DNA of 64,000 nucleotides from Undaria pinnatifida (lineage: Eukaryota; Sar; Phaeophyceae; Laminariales; Alariaceae), in the NCBI GenBank assembly GCA_012845835.1, contig JABAKD010000023.1:17352751-17416750 (forward strand). Reading direction: 5' to 3'. The position numbers were made by a program, and so were the translations under genes. Shown here in pieces: positions 43,851-53,223 of the stretch. The notes beneath the pieces are model-generated. The model saw only the letters and a list, made by a program, of their open reading frames with translations, was not told the origin of the DNA and did not search any database. Positions within the stretch are counted from its first letter, which is position 1, and each line of letters starts with the position of its first letter.

Positions 43851-44119
43851 TGTTAAATTAAAGGTGGGGGACACAGAGTGCCCCCTGCAGGTCTGCCAAT
43901 TGAGCAGTTCCTCGGAGAGTACTCACTTTCGTTCCTTCGTAGAGATACAGCTTTATTCGTTTCCACCAGAGCCCGGGATAGCTTCTGAGATCGGAGGCAC
44001 GTGCCTCCGATCTACTTCCTAACTTTCCCGAATATAAAACGCCAACCTTATCATACGAAACCCATCCAAATGATCTCAAATTCGGATACTTACAGGCCTT
44101 TCGAGGTCGTATCTTAACA
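43851..44119 (-). repeat. 5' LTR of element B
   Basis: 269 bp, TGTTAAATT...CTTAACA. It contains the perfect 24-bp palindrome GATCGGAGGCAC/GTGCCTCCGATC at 43989-44012. A TATA-like TTTATATTC and an AATAAA signal occur on the minus strand. Confidence 0.95.
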
Positions 44120-44304
44120 CTTACCAGAGGACCGGCGGCACAATACTCTAAAAGTAGTACAGGACGCAAGAATGGCAAGCTGATACTTCTGAGGAAGACA
44201 AGAAACCCGGGAGCTGAAGTTAGTGCAGATGACACCCTCTCCCAAATAAGAAACCCGCAGCCCCAGCCAGGACTCCTGTTTCTCGCTATCAAATAGGTAC
44301 CTGA

Positions 44305-44710
44305 TGTTGGTGATAGCGGCAGTATGTATTTGCCGAGCTGCTGTAGATCATCTGATTGGATAGTTTGAATATTGAATTGTCAATTGTAGTCAGTTGATGC
44401 TGGATATTCTGGGAATACTCTTTGTGGTACTTCGGTAGGTTGTACACAAGTACGAGCTATACAATAGACCGTAGGTGTGTGTGCCGGTACATTGGTATGT
44501 GGTACATTGGACACTTATCCAGTAGGAAGGTTCAGGCATTGTTGCTGTAGGTCTGACTATCGGGTAGTTGCATAGCGTGATCCTGAGGGTGGGGTTGTGC
44601 GCGCCCACGAGCGCCCCCACCCTGCTCACTCCACCTTGCCTACCTGTCTCAGAAGGGCAATTGCTCAATAATACAACATCTTTTCCCCAGACGCCACGAG
44701 TTTACCAACA
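44305..44710 (+). repeat. 5' LTR of copia element E
   Basis: 406 bp ending GAGTTTACCAACA. Includes repeated GGTACATTGG/GGTACATTGGACAC motifs near 44490-44515. Followed directly by the perfect palindrome CGCTATAGCG (44711-44720) where a primer site would be expected; no standard initiator-Met tRNA match is evident. Confidence 0.95.
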
Positions 44711-44801
44711 CGCTATAGCGTCAAAGGTGTCTACTGCTCCGTCGTCCCCTTGGACTACACTAGACTGCTGTACGAGAGAGGCCTGATCAACCTGTCTCAT
44801 C

Positions 44802-45596
44802 ATGGCTGAACCGGGGACACCTGCGGGTGGCCGAGTTCAGAGTAATCTGCAGGATGTTGGTGAGAGGATGGTTTCCCTAGAGACGCAGTTGTCCCAACTT
44901 ACGACTCTAGTCACGTCGCTTGTTGATCAACAGACGGATCAACAGACGGAGCAAGTGGAGTCCTCTGTGTCTGCTGTCGCGCCGGGAGGCGGCGGAACAG
45001 AGTATGCTGGTGGTACGCATTCTACCGATGATGCTACTGGCAGGACCGCGGGAGGTACGGGCGGCGATGCCCAAGGCGTTGGCGTGTCCAGCATGGGGGT
45101 TGGGAGTAGTAGCCTTGCTGGCTCAGGCTTGAACCCTAATGTATTTGCTGTTAATTGTTCCTCTGCTGGTGCTGCAAGCTTTGATTCGATTGGGATTGGA
45201 AGTGGGGCTGTAGGTAGCCAGTCTTTCGTTCCCGGGACTGTAGGTAGGGCTCTCGGAAGCCAGTCCTCTGTTCCTCCCGAACCTACTCCGTCGAGCAGGT
45301 GGTGGGAAAATGTCGCCAGTGGAAACAATCTGATTCCTGGGGCCGGCATTACTGATACAGGAGAGAAGTTGGGTGGGGGTCCTTTCAAAGTTCCCAAGGC
45401 TCCTGTTTTCGATGGGACAGACGTGTCTTACCCCTCATGGTCGCAGAATTTTCTGCCAAGTGCCCGGCACAACAATCTGTATGAGGCGTTTGTTTCCGAG
45501 ACTGAGATTCCGATTGCTGACATTGGTTTCGACTTGACCCCCTGGGTAGAGAAAGGATTCAGTGTGGGTGTGCTGCGTCAGGCTGAGATGGCATGA
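44802..45596 (+). pseudogene. gag: N-terminal gag part of copia element E
   Basis: Starts at ATG 44802 (MAEPGTPAGGRVQSNLQDVG). A coiled-coil-like stretch follows (MVSLETQLSQLTTLVTSL), then a Gly/Ser/Val-rich disordered region. The copia gag core then begins (FKVPKAPVFDGTDVSYPSW, QNFLPSARHNNLYEAF). The frame stops at a TGA (45594-45596) in the middle of the capsid region; the same reading frame continues immediately beyond it. The stop is therefore a premature one, probably a point mutation, though stop-codon readthrough cannot be excluded. The product would assemble the particle. Confidence 0.9.
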
Positions 45597-47534
45597 TGGT
45601 TTCTGTTCGACTGCTTGAAGAAGGATAGTCTGGAAACTATGGTTCGCCACGCTGGTTCTTCCAGCAAGGGTTTTCGAGTGCTGAAAGATCATTTTCTGCC
45701 GTTGAGCCAGAGTCAGATTCGTGTGCAGGAGGAGAAACTCAAATCACTGCGCGTGCGTTTGAATGAGAATCCCTCGATCTTCTTTGCATCTGTGAGAGAG
45801 ACGCTTGGTGTGCTTCAAATGCTGGAAGTCAAGAAAGATGACGGAGAGGTGTGCAACCTGATGCTCGAGGGGCTGTCGCATGAATATAAGACTCTGCGTG
45901 AAACTCTGGTGGTGTTCTGCCCGAATGACCCGTCGTTCATAGAGACTAAAGTGCGTGAACGGTACCTCGACTTGCAGACTCAAGGTGGTCCGAAGAAACA
46001 CAGTGTTGCTCTGATGTCTAGGCTTGAGAAAAAGAGTGCGAAGAAGCAGAACTACAAGTCAAGGTCTAACTCCGAGTCTGATCCATCTAAGAAAACGGCG
46101 TTTCAAGGGAAGTGTTTCAAGTGTGGGGAGGTCGGTCACGTGAAGAAGGACTGCCTGGCTCGTGTGATCGCTCATCCCTCCCAGACCGGATCATTCAAGG
46201 ACGCCAAGGATGAAAACGGTGAGATATCTGAGTTGTTAGTGCTTCTGTCTCAAACTGACTCGGACCTGAGGGATACCTGGAATGATACAATGGTGTTTCT
46301 GTCCCAAAATCTCTCAAACGATTGGAGGGATGACACGTATCTTGCATCGTGGTATGACTCTGTACTGGTGAATTGGGTGAATTCTTATGGTGCTGATATT
46401 CCAACGCTGTATAGTGAAGTGGCGGACAGGATAAGGAACTATGTCGGTAGTGATCGTGTTATTCGTGATTCTATTCGTGAATATGCCACTCTCACCAAGA
46501 AAAGGTGTTTCGAAGATTGGTATGCAGACACAGGTACCGCTTTCCACATGACAGATTCTCTCTCGTGTATGAAGGATGTGAAGCCTTGCCACAAGAATGT
46601 AAAGGGAATTGGTGGCGTGACTTGTGAGGTAGCTCTTTCAGGAACTCTGGAATTGGTGTTCGTGTCTGCTGACAACGAGTTTTTGGTAGAATTGAAAAAT
46701 GTGCTGTACTGTCCCAAATTGGGGTACAACCTTCTTTCCACCAGCGCAGAATTTGTTGGCGAGTCATGGAATGGTCTTGGTGGTCCTCGTGGTGTGATGA
46801 CTGCTTTCCACGGACATGTGACTTTTGAGAATTTCGATGGCATGCTTGTTGCGACTGCGTATCGTGTGGGTGATGACTCTATTGGATCCGTGTTGGCTGC
46901 CCTCACTCCTTCAAACCCCAAGCACGAAACGAGTATGGATGTGAATGACTTTCATAACATTTATGCTCACTCACATGAAGGGTTGCTTCGTACTACTGCA
47001 ACGCGACTGGGTATCAAGTTGACTGGTAGCCTAGATGCTTGTACGGGATGTTCGATGTCGAAGGCAATTAAAAAAAGGATTGCTCGTGAAACTAAATGTA
47101 GATTAGATAAAAAGTTAGGGAGAGTTTATGTTGACCTGGGAGGGAAGAAGGCCGTTGTGTCCATAGGGGGAAAGTATTACCCCATGATTGTGAAGGATGA
47201 TTTCACAAGGCGTGCAAGGATCAATTCCCTGAGAAGTAAATCAGACGCTGCGAGTGCTTTCCGGAGTTTTCTTGCTAGTGTGCGTGCTGATGGAATCCCA
47301 TCAGTGGTTGAGAGTGTTAGATCTGACAATGGAGGTGAGTTTTTCGGTGGAGAATTTGCATCTGTGTGCAATGAGCTCTTGATTAAGCAAGAGTTCACCC
47401 CAGCTTACAGTCCTCAATACAACGGTGTTGCAGAGCGTGGCTTGGGATTGATAGAGGAGGCCGCAATGGCGGCTCGTGTTCAGGCGAAAGTTCTTTTCGG
47501 GCATGTAAAGTTACCTAAGACTGACAGACTCTGA
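45597..47534 (+). pseudogene. pol: Capsid end, zinc knuckle, protease and integrase of copia element E
   Basis: Same frame as the gag part. Helical capsid end (SIFFASVRETLGVLQMLE, NLMLEGLSHEYKTLRETL). CCHC knuckle CFKCGEVGHVKKDC at 46114-46155. Protease active site WYADTGTAFHM, with Asp-Thr-Gly at 46527-46535, and the downstream LYCPKLGYNLLS strand. Integrase: zinc-binding HNIYAHSHEGLL and CTGCSMSK (about 46950-47055), then catalytic VYVDLGGK (Asp near 47130), VRSDNGGEFFG (Asp near 47325) and SPQYNGVAERGLG (Glu near 47435). The frame ends in a TGA at 47532-47534 that is in frame with the next segment, so it is another premature stop. All catalytic residues of protease and integrase look intact. 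Confidence 0.93.
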
Positions 47535-48692
47535 GCTGAGGCAATGCACTGGGCTTGCGAGGCACTTAATCACACGGCTTGTTCTGCTAACCCCGATTCC
47601 AAGTCGCCGTATGAAATGTGGTATGGGGAAGCTCGTCCTGCTAAACCTTATCAATTTTTGAAACCGGCGTACTGCAAGTGGCAGCGACCGTCGAAGCTGT
47701 TTCCGAAGGGTGAGAGTTGCTTTTATGTCGGCCCTTCGAGAGACCACCCGCGTGATTGTCATAGAGTACTTACGAGGGTTGGGACTATTCAGGAAACGAG
47801 GGATGTAACGTGGGAGGCGTTGCCGTCACAACTCCCTCCACCGCAACCTCCATTGCCGATAGAGATCGCGGAAAAGGGAGGGGAGGAAAGTGACAACGAT
47901 GTAGAAGCCGAGGTATGGCCGCTTGTAGGGAGGGGAGTTGCCCACACACTGTTGCGAAATAACGCGGCAGTGGTCCCCTCTGGTGCAGCAACGAACGAGG
48001 TAGTGGTCCCCCCTGGTGAAGCAGTCGATGTGGTTGAAAGTGTTGACGCAGAGAGTGTACGTCGATTGCCGTTTGCCCCCTCTGTGCCATCTTCGCCCGT
48101 TCCCTCTGTGTCGTCTCCAGCACCTGAGTTCACCGATGGTGAGGGGCAGGGAGGGCAAGATGTGGGGGAACTAGAGTCGGTGGGTCCTGAAGAGCAGGAT
48201 ACAGAGTCTGCAGGGCCGGGAGGGCAGGAGGCAGAGGCAGAGGCATCTCCTCCAGTTGCTCGTCGTCCGCGGCATGTAGCTGAGCTAGCTAATTTCAACA
48301 ACCCTGCGCGTGAGAATGATGAAGTAAGAGAAGGTAGAACTCGCGCGCAAACCCGTGCAGTTAACCAGCAGAATGTATCTGGCCTTGTGGCCACTCTAGG
48401 GCCCGTCTGCGCAACAGAGATAATATATACGCTGTTGGCGGAGCAGAGAGCAGGTGACGCAGTGGGATTGCCGAAAGAACTAGTGCAGGACGTAGAGTCT
48501 GAGCCTGATAGCTATCAAGAAGCCCGGCAATCGAAGTACCCCACGATTTGGGATGGACCTATGTCTGCAGAAGTTGAAGGCTTGATAAGGGCAGGAACGT
48601 TCACGTTAGCGGCAAAGATCCCAATAGGCTATAACGTGATATATGCTAGATGGGTTTTCAAATGGAAAGCAGACGAAACAGGAAAGAAGTGA
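47535..48692 (+). pseudogene. pol: Integrase C-terminal region and linker of copia element E
   Basis: Continues in the same frame after the TGA: MHWACEALNHTACS and KSPYEMWYGEARP, the conserved block following the copia integrase core, then CFYVGPSRDHPRDCHRVL. A long acidic, Pro/Glu-rich linker follows (about 47830-48290), with tandem Glu/Gly/Gln repeats. The pre-RT block is YPTIWDGPMSAEVEGLI and IYARWVFKWKADETGK. The frame then runs into a TGA at 48690-48692 because one base is missing near 48685. The true continuation is the overlapping frame of the next entry. Confidence 0.9.
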
Positions 48693-50044
48693 AGGCCAAG
48701 GCTAGGCTTGTCGCGAAGGGCTTCAGGCAGAAGTATGGTGTAGACTATCTTGAGACTTTCTCGCCTACTGCAAATCCTGCATCAATTCGATTGTTGGTAG
48801 CATTGGCGTGCAAGTATGATTTGGAATTACTCCACTGGGACATTAAGCAGGCGTTTGTTCAGTCGAAGTTGGATCACGAGCTGTTCATGAAGTTGCCTCC
48901 TGGCTGTGGTTCGATGTCAGGAAAGGTTGTCCGTCTGAACAAGATTTTGTACGGATTGAAGCAGGCATCTACATTTTACAAGAGGCTAGTATCGGATCTA
49001 AAGAGGATTGGTTTCGAGCAGTCTCTGTGTGACCCCTGTGTGCTGCGTTTCATGATGGGAGACGAGGTGATAGGGATGGTCGCGATTCACGTGAATGACA
49101 TTCTGTATGCAAGAACTAAGAGTCTTGCCAAGGTGGTTGTAGAACCTCTAGGCGATTCTATTCCTACGAAGAATTTGGGTGAGGTCAAGTTCTTTCTTGG
49201 TTGCGCATTTATTCGCGACCGCGAGGCTGGCACGATTGAGATTTCTCAGGAGAGTTACATCAGGAGTGTGCTTGAGAGATTCAAACTTTGTCGCACCAGC
49301 CCGATCCCTGCTTCCCCTGCTAACGATAACAGGTCCGTGATGGAGGATGAGGAGGCAGGAGATGTGCCGTTCCGAGAGCTGGTGGGGTGCCTGATGTGGG
49401 TCGCAAATGGGACGAGGCCCGACATCTCGAATGCTGTGCGGGCGGTGGCGAGGCACTCTCATGAGCCAAAGAAGAGAGACTGGAAGGCAGCTCAGAAGCT
49501 TCTGAACTATCTTCTGGAAACGGCACATCTAACTCTGAAGTACAAGAGAGACAGTACGGTTGATGACGTAGGCATGTTGGTGTACGTAGATGCAGACTTT
49601 GCCAGCAAGGCCACTGACCGTAGATCAGTTTCGGGAGCACTAGTTATTGTGGCTGCCTGTCTTGTAGCTTGGCTTTCTTGGACGCAGAAATGCGTTTCGC
49701 AGTCGACTTCTGAGGTAGAGCATCTTGCGATGGGCGATGGTGTGAAGGAGTCTCTGTTTGTGAACGGAATGCTTCAGTTCTTGAGGCCTAGTGTAGAGCC
49801 TCGTAAAATTGACGTCCTTGAGGACAACGAGGGAGCGATTGCGCTTGCAGAAAATCCGCTTAGCTCGAGCGGGAGTAAGCACATCGACGTGAGGCACCAC
49901 TTTCTTAGAAATCTGACCGAGGAGGGTGTGATCGAGATCACGCATGTTCCCAGCAAAAAACAACACGCGGACATCCTCACGAAGGCTCTGCCGAGAAGTA
50001 TTTTTGAAGTTCACCGTGACTTTGCATTGGGCTCTAGGAAGTAG
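48650..50044 (+). pseudogene. pol: Reverse transcriptase and RNase H of copia element E (altered active site)
   Basis: RT blocks: KAKARLVAKGFRQKYGVDYL, LLHWDIKQAFVQSKL (first catalytic Asp), MKLPPGCG, VVRLNKILYGLKQAS. The catalytic pair reads AIHVNDILYA at 49082-49111. The normal copia box is xVDD, so the first Asp of the pair is Asn (codon 49094-49096), which should abolish polymerase activity. RNase H: YVDADFASKATDRRSVSG, QSTSEVEHLAMGDGVKES, ALAENPLSSSGSKHIDVRHH and HADILTKALP; SEVEH replaces the common SEAEY. The frame ends at 50044, about 70 bp before the 3' LTR, with a short purine stretch (GAGAGGG, 50109-50115) as possible polypurine tract. Confidence 0.95.
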
Positions 50045-50115
50045 GAGTCTGAATTATTTTTGTTTGTCATACTGCATGTTGTGGGTCTGGTAGATACAAC
50101 AGCCCCTAGAGAGGG

Positions 50116-50521
50116 TGATGGTGATAGCGGCAGTGTGTATCGGCCGAGCTGCTGTAGATCATCTGATTGGATAGTTTGAATATTGAATTGTCAATTGTAG
50201 TAAGTTGATGCTGGATATTCTGGGAATACTCTTTGTGGTACTTCGGTAGATTGTACACAAGTACGAGCGATACAATGGACCGTAGGTGTGTGTGTCGGTA
50301 CATTGGTATGTGGTACATTGGACACTTATCCAGTAGGAAGGTTCAGGCATTGTTGCTGTAGGTCTGACTATCGGGTAGTTGCATAGCGTAATCCTGAGGG
50401 TGAGGTTGTGCGCGCCCACGAGCTCCCCCACCCTGCTCACTCCACCTTGCCTACCTGTCTCAGAAGGGCAATTGCTCAATAATACAACATCTTTTCCCCA
50501 GAAGCCACGAGTTTACCAACA
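50116..50521 (+). repeat. 3' LTR of copia element E
   Basis: 406 bp beginning TGATGGTGATAGCGG and ending ACCAACA, followed by the CCTGA target duplication. Thirteen substitutions relative to the 5' LTR, including T to A at its third base. Confidence 0.95.
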
Positions 50522-51374
50522 CCTGATACTTGTACAAGTAGTACGTGTAGTGCAGATACATTATTCCAGGAACAACGCTTTTCATGCAGCAGTAGTAGTA
50601 AAACTGAAATATTAATAGGAAAAAAGGAAGAAACCGGAATAATTCTGGCCGAGACTGAATTTCTTATTTTAGAAATGGTGAGTTCTACACACTATCTTCA
50701 GCACAGCGCCTCTCAATTGTCTTCCTTTCCTGGTAAGGTACAAGTATCAGCCCTGCTTTCCTACCTTCCTGTTTGCTTTTTTTACATTTATGTTGTGCAC
50801 GACTACCAGTAGTAGTGCTGTATCACATAATATGTATAACGGCAAGCATCACCAACCAGTCGCAACGCGGCGATTTTTTCATGCGTTTGTGATACAAATG
50901 TTGTCGTTGCTATACAACGCGTTTCTTTTGCGTTGAACTCCTTGGTGTGAATCAAATGAATGAAGTAGGGCTTTCGGTGACAACATTCGACTTGGAAGCG
51001 ATGCGGGTGGTTCCGCCAAAATAGACGACACGAACGCCACAAAATAATAGGACCCATGCAACTCCAGTTCAACCAAATGAATGGCGATTCTTTTGAAAAA
51101 TCTTCCTTCTTCCAATATAGACACTTATGTGTGGTGTATGTATTGGCACTGCACCGTTCTTGCCACCCAGCGACATCCAGCACCACCATCATGCCCGGCG
51201 AAAGAAGAGAAATATCAGGGGGGTGGGGAATAGCTACGAGTAGGGACCAGGTAACCCCCCCCCCCTTCTTCTTTCCCTCTCCCCAGGTATGGAAAAGAAG
51301 GAAAACATGGGAGGGGAAAAACACAACAAAAAGGGCTCACAATTTTGTCGACAACGGTAGTAGTTTCGCTGTTG

Positions 51375-51393
51375 CCCCCCCCCCCCCCCCCCC
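51375..51393. repeat. Poly-C tract (19 C) in D2
   Basis: Same position as the 20-C tract in D1. A second C9-C10 run lies about 120 bp upstream. Confidence 0.95.
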
Positions 51394-51636
51394 TGAGATG
51401 AAACAGACAATCAAACCCAGGGCCACACAAAACCAAACGGCCGGCTCGCAAGCAAAGCAAAAACACTATAAACTCGTACGGTCTTCATTCTTTGTGAAGC
51501 AACAAAAGGCAAACTTGACACGACACTGCAGACGCTAACCTACCACACCAAGATGGGCCGGAGTGCACTTTTCACATTCACACCATAACCACCTACGCTT
51601 TCCGTCTGATCTAGTTTTTTCCCAGTTCTGCAGGCC

Positions 51637-52839
51637 TCAGGCCGGTGCTTTTCTGGCGGCACATTGCATTGGGGCCGCCCCTCCCTCCCACGCGGGGCAG
51701 GGTGAGCCTCCTGGTACGCGCCTTCTTGTCGACTGTGGCCGCGGTGAAAGAAAATATGAGGGCCCCGGAGTGGGGCCTTGGGCTTCTTGGGCGTCGGTTG
51801 GCGGAGCCAAACTACACAGCCTCATCCCCGCCGCCGCCAAAATCCAACACCTCTGCAGCTGACGCCGACACGCCTGCACCTGCCGCTGTGCCCCCCCCTT
51901 CACTGCCGCCACGAACGCCAACAATACCTGCCCCATACCAGCTCCGCGAAACAGCAGGGGAAACAGCGCTACCGACAACACCCGCAATCATCGCGCCCCC
52001 GTCAGCTTCCTGCAACCTAGCACGCAATGCAGCATGCCGTTGACTAATAGAGATCATCGTATTCTTAACGTTGGCGTGCCCTTTGATTTCATCATAGTGA
52101 TTCTGAAGTTGTTGGAAGGTCGACAAGATCAACCGGCCCCTCACCCCGAGCATCAGGTCCCCACAATCTCTGAGAAAGTCGCTTCTCACACCAGTGTCTG
52201 CCACGTCAAGATCAAAGACCCACCCAGGAAACATCGGGCTATCCGGTGACCAGCTGGCCGTGTCGCTTTAGATAACCTCAAACTCAAACTGTTCGTAGCA
52301 CGCTCCAATCTACTTCGGCAGTCCGCGGTTCTTCGCAGCCATCCCAATATTTCAGCGATAATTGAACTCCAGCAGGATCGAGTGGGCCAGCGCAGGAGAA
52401 GCGCAACAGTAGCCTGCGGAGGTAACGATGAAACCCCTTTAAAAAAGGACAGTTACAGCAGGCGGAGAACATATTGTGAACAGGTGTACGTCAGGTCCAT
52501 CATAACACGAATTACCTGGTTGACCACCAAGCCGAGGAGAAAGCTCAACATGTTACAAACACTGCAACAAACGAAACCGTGCGGTATACTTGACGGTAAA
52601 TAATATGAGCATCGGGTTATGCCGTGAGGCCAATGGTATGGGTGGAAATGGTTGCTCGACCTGCTAGTGATAGGAAAGTTACGCAAATCACACACACCAA
52701 GCCCCTGTACTGCTGCAACCTCTGACACAGCGACGAGTGGTGATCCCCGCTTTACTTTTCCCTTGGTTGCGTAGTACAGCAGCACGCCGTCAGGCTTGCT
52801 TAGACATCCAGCTTCGATATGCATGCCGAACAGCTTCAC
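51637..52839 (-). pseudogene. Transposase-like C-terminal half in D2
   Basis: Minus strand: KLFGMHIEAGCLSKPDGVLL and YYATKGKVKRG (52839-52740), then RYLRRLLLRFSCAGPLDP (about 52440), and a frame 52234-51812 with FPGWVFDLDVADTG, DLMLGVRGRLI, QQLQNHYDEIKGHANVKNTM and a Gly/Ala-rich linker. It shares with D1 the loss of about 310 bp present in D3. Stops and frameshifts are frequent. Family comments as for D1. Confidence 0.45.
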
Positions 52840-53223
52840 GACCTCCAGTGCTTTCGGGCGCAGGAGAATTTATCCCGATTTCGCATCGATCACGTCGCAG
52901 AACCGATCAATTACTGAATCAAAGCGAGTCAACAATCGTGTCCGCTCGGGCACCAACCGCCGACAATTCCGCGAGAAACACGTCCAGTTCATCTCTGTAT
53001 ACTGTACAACCTATTCCGATGCCATTTGTTGCGCGTGAAGAGCACTTTCTACCTGCAGTTGAGAGCGAGATCGGCAGGAGCGTAATGGTCACGACACATG
53101 ACCCCAGTACAGGCATTGGTTTCGACGACAGCTAAAGTCTCTCCATATCACTGATCCGAACAACGACACAAGTGACGTCAAAACCACTTGCCTCCTGAAT
53201 CGCATTGGCACGGCGCCAAAGCC

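Larger units (their letters stand above)
30777..44119 (-). mobile_element. LTR retrotransposon B: sister copy of element A
   Basis: A 13.34-kb element with LTRs at 30777-31004 (3', shortened) and 43851-44119 (5'), flanked by CTTA (30773-30776 and 44120-44123). It is collinear with A over its whole length. Differences include a longer leader array (16 units against 9) and three against two 3' UTR repeats. Excluding the deletion, its LTRs differ at about 6 of 228 sites. The insertion point is confirmed by an uninterrupted paralogous site at 53497-53500 (CGGTTTCTTAACAGAGGGCC). As in A, gag, NADAR-like domain, integrase and chromodomain are present, and RT and RNase H were not found. Confidence 0.95.
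44305..50521 (+). mobile_element. Full-length Ty1/copia LTR retrotransposon E
   Basis: 6,217 bp with 406-bp LTRs beginning TG and ending ACCAACA (terminal TGTTGGT/ACCAACA in the 5' LTR). Flanked by a 5-bp CCTGA duplication (44300-44304, 50522-50526). Coding is on the plus strand in copia order: gag with zinc knuckle, protease, integrase, reverse transcriptase, RNase H. LTRs differ at 13 of 406 positions, all substitutions (about 3.2%). Three lesions break the single long frame: TGA at 45594, TGA at 47532 and a 1-bp loss near 48685. It is inserted in D2. Confidence 0.97.
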
